Shown here piece by piece: positions 7,931 to 15,659 of a stretch of DNA of 33,317 nucleotides. The translations under genes and the position numbers were made by a program. The stretch covers positions 1 through 33,317 of the forward strand of contig PLYS01000423.1 in the NCBI GenBank assembly GCA_003153455.1, written 5' to 3'. Origin of the DNA: Betaproteobacteria bacterium. Lineage in GTDB: Bacteria > Pseudomonadota > Gammaproteobacteria > Burkholderiales > SG8-41. Positions within the stretch are counted from its first letter, which is position 1. Each line of letters begins with the position of its first letter. The notes under the pieces were generated by a model, which saw only the letters and a program-made list of their open reading frames with translations, searched no databases and was not told where the DNA came from.

Positions 7931-8320
7931 ATGCGCGAAGTCATCACGGCACCGCTGCCCGGGCTCGATCTGCGGCAGCACTACGGACATTACCAGTCGC
8001 CGGCGATCCGCGCCGGCGGGCTCATCTTCTGCTCCGGCATGATCCCGGTGGACCCACAAACCGGTGAGCGGCAGCACGGCACGCTGACCAGCGAGGCGCA
8101 TGTCATCTTTGGGAACCTGAAGCTTCTGCTCGAGTCGGCCGGGTCGTCGCTCGACCGGCTGGTGCAGGTGCATGCGCTGATCTATGACAGCATCGAGTAC
8201 GATGTGCTCAACCGTGTCTACCGGCAGTACGTGGCGAACGGCCCGCCCGCGCGCACCGTATGGACCGCGCAGATCGAAGCTGGGTTCAAGGTGCAGCTCG
8301 ATGTGGTGGCCGCCGCATGA
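7931..8320 (+). CDS. RidA/YjgF/YER057c/UK114-family protein (copy 1)
   Basis: RidA proteins are small trimers that hydrolyse reactive enamines/imines to keto acids or act in related chemistry in catabolic pathways. The 129-residue product shows the fold's signature segments: GGLIFCSGMIPVDPQTGE, then NLKLLLESAGSSLDRLVQVH and NGPPARTVWTAQ. The arginine of PARTV corresponds to the carboxylate-binding Arg of RidA (Arg105 in E. coli). The usual late glutamate is replaced (VQLDVVAAA). I chose ATG at 7931 because it follows GGGAGATTCG and begins at the family start; an upstream in-frame start at 7883 adds an unlikely leader. It is the first of three tandem RidA genes facing away from the grdEB-like pair. 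Confidence 0.9.
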   Translation: MREVITAPLPGLDLRQHYGHYQSPAIRAGGLIFCSGMIPVDPQTGERQHGTLTSEAHVIFGNLKLLLESAGSSLDRLVQVHALIYDSIEYDVLNRVYRQYVANGPPARTVWTAQIEAGFKVQLDVVAAA

Positions 8321-8339
8321 TGTGCCCGCAGGATATGCC

Positions 8340-8738
8340 ATGAGCTTGCAGCGTGAAGTGATTGCTCCGCCTCTGCCAGGGCTGGATGCGGGGCGCAGCT
8401 TCGATCAGCAGGTGTCGATGGTGGTGCGGGGCGGCGAGTTTCTGTTCGTTTCCGGCCTGACCGCCGTCGATCCGAAGACCGGTGAGCGAATGCTAGGCAC
8501 CACGATGAGCGAGACCCACCAGATCCTCGCAAATCTCAAGCTGATGCTGGAGGCAGCGGGTTCCTCACTCGACAAGGTCGTGAAGGTAAACGTGCTGCTG
8601 CACAGCATGCTGGAGGCGCCGAATATAAACGAGGTATTTTCCCGCTGCTTCCCCGAACCGCCCCCCGCACGCACCGTATGCGGTGCGCGCCTGCCCGACG
8701 GCGTGAGGGTCATGATCGAATGCACCGCATTGGCGTGA
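8340..8738 (+). CDS. RidA-family protein (copy 2)
   Basis: This 132-residue protein starts MSLQREVIAPPLPGL, similar to the start of copy 1. It contains GEFLFVSGLTAVDPKTGE, NLKLMLEAAGSSLDKVVKVN and PPARTVCGARLPDG, followed by MIECTALA. Both the carboxylate-binding Arg and the late Glu of classical RidA enzymes are present. The start at 8340 lies 19 nt after copy 1 stops. The longer frame from 8184 overlaps copy 1 and is a shadow. It probably works with copies 1 and 3, either as separate enzymes or as mixed trimers. Confidence 0.9.
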   Translation: MSLQREVIAPPLPGLDAGRSFDQQVSMVVRGGEFLFVSGLTAVDPKTGERMLGTTMSETHQILANLKLMLEAAGSSLDKVVKVNVLLHSMLEAPNINEVFSRCFPEPPPARTVCGARLPDGVRVMIECTALA

Positions 8739-8739
8739 A

Positions 8740-9150
8740 ATGATGACAGAGAAGCTTGCACGTTCGGCCATCCAGCCGAAGAACCCGCTGCTCAATGTCT
8801 CCCGCAGCGCTAACCTGCCACACGTACCCGGCATCCGCGTCGGCGACTACCTATTTCTCTCAGGAATGGGCCCGATCGATCCGCGCACGGGCGGGCGCAA
8901 TCATGGGCCGATAGCCGAGCAGATCCGCACGACCCTGAACAATATAAAGCACATACTGGAATTCGCTGGCTCGTCGCTGGAGCGAGTCGTGAGAGTGCAT
9001 GTGGTGCTGGCGGATATCTCGCACATGGACGAGATGGACCGGGTCTATCGCGAATTCTTCCCCGTCAATCCACCGGCGCGCACTGCGTGGTCGATGCAGC
9101 TTCGGTTCGGAAACGGCTGCGAGATCGAGTGCGTGGCGCTCGTGGACTGA
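8740..9150 (+). CDS. RidA-family protein (copy 3)
   Basis: This 136-residue RidA-family protein starts one base after the stop of copy 2, so translation is likely coupled. Landmarks are GDYLFLSGMGPIDPRTGG, TLNNIKHILEFAGSSLERVV and NPPARTAWSMQL with the conserved Arg, then CEIECVALVD with the late Glu. It has a longer N-terminus (AIQPKNPLLNVSRSANLPHV) than its neighbours and is the most divergent of the three. A second ATG follows at 8743. Confidence 0.9.
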   Translation: MMTEKLARSAIQPKNPLLNVSRSANLPHVPGIRVGDYLFLSGMGPIDPRTGGRNHGPIAEQIRTTLNNIKHILEFAGSSLERVVRVHVVLADISHMDEMDRVYREFFPVNPPARTAWSMQLRFGNGCEIECVALVD

Positions 9151-9164
9151 TCGCCTTATCGTAA

Positions 9165-9320
9165 TCAGAAGTTGTCGGCGGCCCAGTCGGCGACGTAATT
9201 GGCGGCGTGGGACCGATTGTCGCCCTGCACGTGCTCGCTGCCGCCTTCGTCGGCGGTGAATATTCTGATGTTATTGGCAGTACGGGCGCGGCATTTTGCC
9301 CAGGTGTAATATTGGCGCAA
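9165..9320 (-). pseudogene. Alpha/beta-hydrolase C-terminal fragment
   Basis: On the minus strand a 51-codon frame ends at 9165 and reads IRIFTADEGGSEHVQGDNR, then NYVADWAADNF. This resembles the C-terminal end of dienelactone-hydrolase/acylaminoacyl-peptidase-like alpha/beta hydrolases, where an EGG(A/S)EHxQxDN segment carries the catalytic histidine and an ADWxAD helix closes the protein. An in-frame TGA at 9321-9323 blocks extension. The rest of the enzyme is absent, so this is a relic between the RidA genes and the broken FAD oxidase. Confidence 0.4.
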
Positions 9321-9336
9321 TCATCCCGGATAAGCG

Positions 9337-10090
9337 ATGAACGACCCCGCCCACCTCCCTTCGGCTCTGCGCGAGCCGCTGCCATCAGCGCTGCTGGACG
9401 CGCTGCGCACGCTGCTGGGCGACCGTCTCAGCACGACCGACGCGATGCGTGAGCATCACGGCAAGGACGAATCGGCGCACCCGCACGCCTGGCCCGACGC
9501 GGTGGCATTTGTGCAGACGGCCGACGAAGTCGCGCACGTCGTCAAGCTGTGCCGCCAATACCGCGCGCCGCTGATCGCGTACGGCGCCGGCAGTTCAATC
9601 GAAGGCCAGGTGCTGGCCATACACGGTGGCTTGAGCATCGACTTCACGCGCATGAACCGAATCCTTGCGGTCAATGTCGACGATCTCGACGTCACGGTCG
9701 AGCCTGGTGTCACACGCAAGCAGCTCAACAGTCACTTGAGCGGCACCGGCATTTTCTTCCCGATCGACCCAGGGGCCGACGCGACGATCGGCGGCATGGC
9801 CGCGACGCGCGCCTCGGGCACCAACGCAGTGCGTTACGGCACGATGCGCGAGAACGTGATGGGATGCTGTTCTGCGAATTCCACGGCACGCCCGCCAGCG
9901 TTGCCGAGCAGGCGCGCTCCGTGCAGGAGATCGCGAAGGAACTGGGCGGCCTGGATTTCGAATGGGCGACCAGACAGGAAGACCGCACGCGCTTGTGGCA
10001 GGCGCGCCACGATGCCTACCCTGCGTGCCGGCAACTGCGGCCCGGCAACCGCGCGTTTTCCACCGATTCTTGCCCCGTCATTTCCACTAT
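9337..10090 (+). pseudogene. D-lactate-dehydrogenase-like FAD oxidase, broken (N-terminal and middle parts)
   Basis: The first part (to about 9860) is a normal PCMH FAD-binding domain: APLIAYGAGSSIEGQVLA, VTVEPGVTRKQLN, FPIDPGADATIGGMAATRASG and YGTMRENVMG. It then jumps, with a frame change, to MLFCEFHGTPASVAEQA, EWATRQEDRTRLWQARHDAY and the TDSCP segment. In the family these are separated by roughly 100 residues. This indicates an internal deletion at about 9860 that left the reading frame broken. Similarity ends around 10090 at the segment equivalent to TDVCVPIS. The missing C-terminal domain would hold metal and substrate ligands, so the gene is dead. A tail of the same family on the same strand occurs at 27816-27884. 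Confidence 0.85.
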
Positions 10091-10254
10091 TCATCCCCAC
10101 TGGTTAACCATCGGAAAATCACCTGTCGCTTGCCCGCTCTACCCGAACGGGGGCCGTACCCGAAGGATTACACTTTGCAACTTGAGCTTTCGGGGGCAGC
10201 GGGATCTAAAGAACTCGCGCAAGCGCGGAGTTGCCCAATGAGTGGTGACCCCGG

Positions 10255-11220
10255 CTACTCCGGCTTGATGCCAGCTGCCTTGGCGAGTTCTGAATATTTC
10301 TGGACTTCCGATCTTATGAAGGCGCCGAACTGATCCGGCGTGCTCGACGCCGGTTCGACGCCAAGCTCGCCGAAGCGCGCTTTGATGTCCGGCATAGCAG
10401 CGATCTTTGCCATGGCTGTCGACAGTATGGCGATAGCGTTGGGGGAAGTGTCCGCAGGCGCGACCAGGCCCCACCAAGTGCTGATGTCGAAATCTTTCAA
10501 GCCACCAGCTTCGGCGATCGTCGGCAGTTCGGGCATTAGCGGCGTGCGCTGTGCGCTGGCAATCCCTAGCGCTTTTAGCTTTCCAGTCCTGATGTACGGC
10601 GAAGTTACGCCTACGGCGAGAAACGCCAGATGGACATGTCCTCCGAGCAAATCGGCAATGGCGGGCGCGTCGCCCTTGTATATGATATTCGTGATCTGCA
10701 CCTTGGCAAGCGTATTGAACATTTCGCCGGCCAGATGCGGTCCTGCGCCGATGCCCGTCGATGCGTAGTTGAGGTATCCGGGTTTGGAACGGGCAAGCGC
10801 GATCAATTCCTTGACGGAGTTAGCGGGTACCGACGGATGCGTGACAAGCAAATAGGTGCTTTTTCCGGAGATGCTTATTGGCGCGAAGTCCCTGGTGATT
10901 TCGTACGGCAGTTTGAGATAAAGGCTCGGCGCCATAGCGTGGGAGCCTGCCAACATTAGCAACGTGTAGCCATCCGCAGGCGCTTTGGCTGCAATATTCG
11001 CGCCGATGGTGCCGCCGGCACCCGGTCGATTGTCAGCTACAACGCTCACGCCGAGCGATTCGCTGAGTTTCTGACCGACAGTGCGTGCCACGATGTCGGT
11101 GCTACCACCAGCCGGGTAGGAAACGACGAGACGGATCGGTCTTGCGGGGTAGTCCTGCGCAGACGCGAGTGGTACAAGAAAGGAAATTGCGATTGCAAAC
11201 CAACCATTAATGAGTTTCAT
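10255..11220 (-). CDS. Bug/TctC-family substrate-binding protein
   Basis: This 321-residue periplasmic binding protein has a signal peptide ending VPLASA before QDYPARPIRLVVSYPAGGSTD. Further landmarks are VVADNRPGAGGTIGANIAAK, PADGYTLLM, INYAS-like LNYASTGIGAGPHLAGEMF and the late ISTWWGLVAPADT. These are all typical of the Bug/TctC family, which binds carboxylic acids for uptake or sensing. No TctA or TctB permease gene is nearby. I chose ATG at 11220; the longer frame starts at TTG 11232. It is the last gene of the minus-strand cluster, after the CoxM/CoxL relics. Its ligand is probably the substrate of the neighbouring catabolic genes, but this is inference. Confidence 0.9.
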   Translation of the reverse strand: MKLINGWFAIAISFLVPLASAQDYPARPIRLVVSYPAGGSTDIVARTVGQKLSESLGVSVVADNRPGAGGTIGANIAAKAPADGYTLLMLAGSHAMAPSLYLKLPYEITRDFAPISISGKSTYLLVTHPSVPANSVKELIALARSKPGYLNYASTGIGAGPHLAGEMFNTLAKVQITNIIYKGDAPAIADLLGGHVHLAFLAVGVTSPYIRTGKLKALGIASAQRTPLMPELPTIAEAGGLKDFDISTWWGLVAPADTSPNAIAILSTAMAKIAAMPDIKARFGELGVEPASSTPDQFGAFIRSEVQKYSELAKAAGIKPE

Positions 11221-11247
11221 GTCTGCTCTCAAGAGAAGTAAGGCCGA

Positions 11248-11808
11248 TTATTTCAACGTTGCTTCCGTGGACGTGCGCGCATTCTCGATCATCTGCCAGA
11301 TCCGAGGTGGTGACAGCGGAAGCTCATAGGGTTGGACTCCCAGAGAGCTCAGTCCGGATGCCAAGGCATTCGAGATGACTCCCCCTACAGGAATAATTCC
11401 TCCTTCTCCCGCCCCTTTGGCGCCCAAGGGATTGTTTGGCGACGGATAGAGCTCGAGGGTGATCGCTCTGATGTTCGGGAAATCCTCGGCCGTCGGCATG
11501 AGATAGTGTGCCAAGGTTCCCGTCAGCAACTGCCCTTCGTCATCGTAGACTAAATGTTCGAGGATGCTCCCACCGAGCCCCTGGACGATCGCGCCTAAAA
11601 CCTGTCCGTGAAGCGTCATCGGATTGATGATGCGCCCGACATCCTCGACTGCAACATAATCGAGCACTTGCAGATGACCGGTTCGGGGATCGACCGCTAC
11701 GTGTGCGGCATGGGTACCTGAGGGGGTGATTTCCCTTACCCTTGTCCTCATAGCCTCCATTTCACCACCAAATTTCGTTTTCATCGCCACCATTGCTGAA
11801 ATCATCAA
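11248..11808 (-). pseudogene. Molybdenum-hydroxylase large subunit (CoxL/XdhA-type), C-terminal fragment
   Basis: About the last 160 residues of a xanthine-dehydrogenase-family molybdopterin subunit are present: GTHAAHVAVDPRTGHLQVL, DYVAVEDVGRIINPMTLHGQ and LGAKGAGEGGIIPVGG, with the catalytic glutamate in GAGEGG. The first 600 or so residues are missing, including the other molybdopterin-binding segments. The first 25 codons after the nominal ATG do not match the family. It directly abuts the CoxM N-terminal fragment, so a single deletion could have removed everything between. Confidence 0.85.
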
Positions 11809-11809
11809 T

Positions 11810-12058
11810 TCAAGTCCGACAGGCTGCTAGGCTCCTACCCAGCTTAGTAATCGAGATATCCCCGAGACCCGGTAACTTGCGCAGGTCAACTAGCAAGGAC
11901 GGCTGGGCAAGTCGGAAGGCTAGAATGGGAATAAGGCTTTGACCGCCGGCAATAGGCCTCGCATCGCCCGCGTGCATCGAGAGCAACGTGAGGGCTTCTG
12001 TGAGCGTGCTCGGAGCCGCATAGTCAAACGCCGGCAGCTTCATAGAGCACGTCTCCAA
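11810..12058 (-). pseudogene. CoxM-type FAD-binding medium subunit, N-terminal fragment
   Basis: The product starts MKLPAFDYAAPSTLTEAL (ATG at 12043; a further in-frame start at 12058) and contains the FAD-binding segment ARPIAGGQSLIPILAFRLAQP, then LVDLRKLPGLGDISI. After that the reading leaves the family and stops at SLAACRT. Only about 70 of roughly 280 residues remain. With the CoxL-type fragment immediately downstream this is the scar of a deletion in a former coxM-(S)-L operon. Confidence 0.8.
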
Positions 12059-12100
12059 GACCCATCACTTCTGCATCTTCCCTCTTGCGAGTGCATAATA

Positions 12101-12646
12101 TTATTTGTTTGAGATGGCCAACAAAGTTCTCAATGGCATCGCGAGCGAGCGTTTAACGTTCTTCACTTCTACGATGGAAGAGTGATTCTTGATGCCGATG
12201 TCCATCTCCAACATCATGTTAAGACTCTCGCTAAAGTTCTGCATGTCTCGCACCGCAAACTTCAGAAGGTAATCGTACTCGCCGCTGATCACGCTGCATT
12301 CGATGATCTCGGGAATCTTCTGAATCGCCGCCTCGAAGTTCGCATACTGTTTCGCCGTCTGTTCTGATAACCTGATGCGGCAGTGGACAAAGACATGCTT
12401 GGCAATTTTCCTCAGATTAACTATGGCGGCGACACCGGAAATGTAGCCTTGCGCACGCAGCTTGCGAACCCGCTGCAGGCACGAGCTCGCCGACAGAAAG
12501 ACCCTCTCAGCGAGCTGCACATTGCTAATATCCCCCTCCTGCTGGAGGATCTCGAGGATCTTGAGATCTGTGGGTGAGAGGTTATCCACTGGCTTGCCTA
12601 TTCTTGGAGGCCCTGATAATCGACTCCTTGATTTTGGTGCGCCCAA
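12101..12646 (-). CDS. Lrp/AsnC-family transcriptional regulator
   Basis: This 181-residue regulator has an N-terminal winged helix-turn-helix (LSPTDLKILEILQQEGDISN, then VQLAERVFLSASSCLQRVRKL at about 23-65). A C-terminal RAM/AsnC ligand-binding domain follows, with VISGEYDYLLKF typical of the effector-binding loop. Lrp-family proteins form octamers or dimers and respond to amino acids or related effectors. It lies 25 nt after the LLM oxidoreductase gene in the same direction and is the only regulator in the island. It is therefore the best candidate controller of the cluster. About 22 extra residues precede the usual start, so translation may begin later. Confidence 0.92.
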   Translation of the reverse strand: MGAPKSRSRLSGPPRIGKPVDNLSPTDLKILEILQQEGDISNVQLAERVFLSASSCLQRVRKLRAQGYISGVAAIVNLRKIAKHVFVHCRIRLSEQTAKQYANFEAAIQKIPEIIECSVISGEYDYLLKFAVRDMQNFSESLNMMLEMDIGIKNHSSIVEVKNVKRSLAMPLRTLLAISNK

Positions 12647-12671
12647 AGCAGTTTGCCGTCGACTATCAACA

Positions 12672-13673
12672 TCATTTTACCATTGGTTGCGCTGCCGCGA
12701 GCAGCGCGGAGATCTGCGCGTCGTCGCGCGTGGCGGCGAACACGACTTCGTCAAGGCCCGCTGCGTTGTACTCGGCAAGACCTGAACGCACTTCCTCGGG
12801 ACTGCCGAAAACCGCGTGTCGACGCATGACGTCGTTTGTGATCAGCGCCTCGGCGGCGGACCAATCGCTACGCGCGACGGCAGCACGGAGAATCTCCTGA
12901 TCGATCTGTGTCCCAGCGACTTCCATATTCTTGCTATGGTGATGATTGCGCAGAAGTATCGCGAGCAGGCGGCGCAGACGCGTGGTTGAAGCTTCCTCAA
13001 CCCCCGCTGCGGCGTACACGAGCCCGGCGGAGCGCACCGTGCGCCCCGCGGTCCCGCGGCGTACGTGCTCCATACACCAGCGCACGAACGCGACCGATGA
13101 ACCGCCGCTAATAAGCACACCATCGGCATGCGCACCTGCAAGTTCGAGCATCTTCGGGCTCGAAGCGGCCAGGAAAATCGGCACGCGGCGCTGCCCAGTG
13201 GCGAGAGAGCGATCACGCACGCGAAAGGTTTCTCCTTCTATGCGCACCTTCTCGCCCGATAAGAGAGCGCGGATGATCTCCAACGCCTCACGCATCGGTC
13301 TCAAGGGCTTCGCGGACGATATGCTCAGTGATTCCAAGTCGACGGGCCCGCCGGACCCCAAGCACAGCGTAACGCGTCCCGGATAAAACTCATCCAGCGT
13401 CGCGGCGGACATCGCTGCCTGTACGGGATGCACCGTGAACGGGTTCACTGCCATCAGCGCAGCGCCCAAGCGGACCGTTACACCGAGCGCGTGCGAGGCC
13501 CGGGTGACGGGATCTCGCTGGAACAGATGGTTCGCCAGCCAGATTCTCGACGCGCCTCCGGCTTCGCCAGCCGCAACTTTTGCACGGAATATGTCAGGTG
13601 GGTCGTCGCGCCCGTCAGAAGAGATGCTTACAGAGAGCCCCCTGCGCGGCGCGGGTGTCTTCACTTCGGGCAT
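12672..13673 (-). CDS. LLM-class (luciferase-like) flavin/F420-dependent oxidoreductase, copy 1
   Basis: This 333-residue TIM-barrel protein of the bacterial-luciferase/methylene-H4MPT-reductase superfamily carries GGASRIWLANHLF, VRLGAALMAVNPFTVHPVQ, ATLDEFYPGRVTLCLGSG and VPIFLAASSPKMLELAGAHADG. All are standard landmarks of F420- or FMN-dependent members. I chose ATG at 13673, preceded by AAGGGGG; a TTG at 13694 is less likely. The start overlaps the end of the amidohydrolase gene by 13 nt, implying coupled translation. The C-terminal third resembles the second LLM gene at 21568-22563, so the two are paralogs. It could be a monooxygenase or a hydride-transfer enzyme. Confidence 0.9.
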   Translation of the reverse strand: MPEVKTPAPRRGLSVSISSDGRDDPPDIFRAKVAAGEAGGASRIWLANHLFQRDPVTRASHALGVTVRLGAALMAVNPFTVHPVQAAMSAATLDEFYPGRVTLCLGSGGPVDLESLSISSAKPLRPMREALEIIRALLSGEKVRIEGETFRVRDRSLATGQRRVPIFLAASSPKMLELAGAHADGVLISGGSSVAFVRWCMEHVRRGTAGRTVRSAGLVYAAAGVEEASTTRLRRLLAILLRNHHHSKNMEVAGTQIDQEILRAAVARSDWSAAEALITNDVMRRHAVFGSPEEVRSGLAEYNAAGLDEVVFAATRDDAQISALLAAAQPMVK

Positions 13674-14680
13674 CGGCGCCCCCTTCTTTCGCAATCGTCG
13701 TTACTATGAACGGTCAGTCGCAATATCCGCTCCGCATTTTTATGGGCGATTTTCTCCCGGTCGTGCTCGCTAATTGGAAGCGCTTTTAGAAATTCAGCGC
13801 CCACTTTATTTGATTCGTAAGGCCAATCCACCGAGAACAGAACATTGTCCGCACCAACCTCGAGCAAACTGCAAAGCAGCGCCGGAATGGAAAAGGCGCC
13901 GGCCGTCGTGATAACGAGGTTATCGCGCATGTATTCGAGCGGCTGACGCTTTAGACCACGCCGTTTCGCGACGTAGCCCGTATGGTCACCCAGCCGATGC
14001 ATGCCGAACGGCAGTCCCTCGCCCATATGGCCGAGGATGATCTTCAGTTTCGGAAATTCATCAAAGGCGCCTGAGAACAGTATCCGCAAGAAATGAACGC
14101 TCGCGTCTATAGCAAAACCCCATGCAGCGCGAGATAGGTCTTCGAAGCCCTGAAAATACGCCTGCATTAATCCCGAGTGAGGCACAGCCGGATGCAGATA
14201 GATCGGGAGATCGTGCGCCTGCGCGCAGTCGAAGATACCCCAGTATTTCCTGTCGTCGAGGAAGCTGCCCCGCGTGTGGCCATTGATCATGGCCCCTCGG
14301 AAACCTAGCTTCATGATCGTGCGCTCGAATTCTTTCACGGCCGCTTCGGGATCAGGTGTCGGCAAAGCGGCGAAAGCAGCAAATCGTGTCGGATGCGCCT
14401 TGACCGCTTGGTACATGAGGTCGTTGGCGTCGCGAGCCATGGAAATGGCCACGTCTGCATCGAACGTCTCACACCCGGGCTGCGTCAACGACAGCACCTG
14501 CATGTCGATCCCGGCTGCATCCATTGCAGCCAGCCGCCGCTCACCGATATCAGATAGTTCAGCTTCGATATCGTGCCCCAGATGCGCGCTGCGGTCTTTA
14601 AAAACCGCTCTCGGCTGGTTCTTGATCTTATCCGTCTGCAGCGGCGATGTGAAATGTTCTTCCAGCGTGATTACTCGCAT
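13661..14680 (-). CDS. Amidohydrolase-family decarboxylase (gamma-resorcylate/ACMS decarboxylase-like)
   Basis: The 339-residue product belongs to the metal-dependent amidohydrolase_2 family, whose studied members mostly decarboxylate aromatic acids or open-ring semialdehydes. Visible metal and active-site motifs are ITLEEHF (Glu7, His9), IYLHPAVPHS, LGHMGEGLPFGMHRL and LFSVDWPYES with the late Asp. RLAAMDAAGIDMQVLSL and RFAAFAALPTPDPEAAV also match the resorcylate decarboxylase pattern. The gene lies 13 nt downstream of a Bug-protein gene and overlaps the LLM gene. An aromatic or heterocyclic acid substrate would suit the neighbouring molybdenum hydroxylase. Hydration or hydrolysis instead of decarboxylation is possible. 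Confidence 0.88.
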   Translation of the reverse strand: MRVITLEEHFTSPLQTDKIKNQPRAVFKDRSAHLGHDIEAELSDIGERRLAAMDAAGIDMQVLSLTQPGCETFDADVAISMARDANDLMYQAVKAHPTRFAAFAALPTPDPEAAVKEFERTIMKLGFRGAMINGHTRGSFLDDRKYWGIFDCAQAHDLPIYLHPAVPHSGLMQAYFQGFEDLSRAAWGFAIDASVHFLRILFSGAFDEFPKLKIILGHMGEGLPFGMHRLGDHTGYVAKRRGLKRQPLEYMRDNLVITTAGAFSIPALLCSLLEVGADNVLFSVDWPYESNKVGAEFLKALPISEHDREKIAHKNAERILRLTVHSNDDCERRGRRCPK

Positions 14681-14693
14681 TCAAGAATCCTTT

Positions 14694-15659
14694 TCATTCG
14701 ACTTTGACATTCGCCGCTTTAGCGACTTTGAACCACTTGTCGGACTCGGCGTTGAAAAAGGCAGTGAATTCCTCCGGTGTGCTTCCTACTGCGATGCCGC
14801 CCATGCCTAGCAGGTTTTCCCGGATCTCCGGCGTCTTTAAGGCTTTCGAGACGTCAGCGTAGATGTGGCGTACAATCTCGTGCGGAACACCCGCTGGCAT
14901 TGAAAGGCCTTGCCACGAGCTGGCCTCGTAGCCTTTTAACCCCGACTCGCTGACGGTTGGCACATCAGGCAGCGTCGGGAAGCGCTCCTTGGTCGAAACC
15001 GCAATCGCGCGTAACTTGCCGGCCTTCACGTGTGGCACGACCCCCACCGCAAGATTGAATGCAACTTCGATCCGTCCTGCCAGCTGGTCTACAAGCTGAG
15101 CGCCTCCACCCTTGTACGTGATCAGCACGATGTCGACCCCCGCCTGCTGTTTGAACATTTCCATTGCCAGATGATGGCTGGCGCCTCCGCCACTCGAAGC
15201 GTAGTTCATTGCACCGGGTTTCTTCTTGGCCAAGGCGATAAGCTCCGAGACGTTCTTTACCGGCAGCGCAGGATGCACGAGCAGCAACATCGGCATGGAC
15301 GCTACCTGCGTCACGTGCGAGAAATCCTTGAGCGAATCGAATGTAGCGTTGGTGGAAATTCTGGAAGCCATCGACTGTGCGGGTGCCACCATGCACATGG
15401 TGTAGCCATCAGGAGGGGACTTTACGCACATTGTCGTACCGATATTGCCGGATGCGCCGGGGCGATTGTCCGCAACCACCGTCACTCCCCAGGCTTCCGC
15501 CAATGCTCTGGCCACCACGCGCCCGAGAGCGTCAGTCGCGCCGCCTGGAGGGTACGATAGGATCATCCGGATCGGCTTCGCAGGATAGGTCTGCGCCTGC
15601 GCCGATAAAGGTAGTGCTGCGGCGAGGATCATAGTCAGCGATACAAACGACCCTTTCAT
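14694..15659 (-). CDS. Bug/TctC-family substrate-binding protein
   Basis: This 321-residue protein has a signal peptide ending PLSAQAQ before TYPAKPIRMILSYPPGGATD. Typical Bug segments follow: VVADNRPGASGNIGTTM, PPDGYTMCMVAPAQ, MNYASSGGGASHHLAMEMF and YKGGGAQLVDQLAGRIEV. Its ATG overlaps the stop of the FeS-Mo hydroxylase gene as TAATG, so the two are translated together. This suggests the binding protein supplies the hydroxylase substrate. No permease genes are adjacent. Confidence 0.93.
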   Translation of the reverse strand: MKGSFVSLTMILAAALPLSAQAQTYPAKPIRMILSYPPGGATDALGRVVARALAEAWGVTVVADNRPGASGNIGTTMCVKSPPDGYTMCMVAPAQSMASRISTNATFDSLKDFSHVTQVASMPMLLLVHPALPVKNVSELIALAKKKPGAMNYASSGGGASHHLAMEMFKQQAGVDIVLITYKGGGAQLVDQLAGRIEVAFNLAVGVVPHVKAGKLRAIAVSTKERFPTLPDVPTVSESGLKGYEASSWQGLSMPAGVPHEIVRHIYADVSKALKTPEIRENLLGMGGIAVGSTPEEFTAFFNAESDKWFKVAKAANVKVE

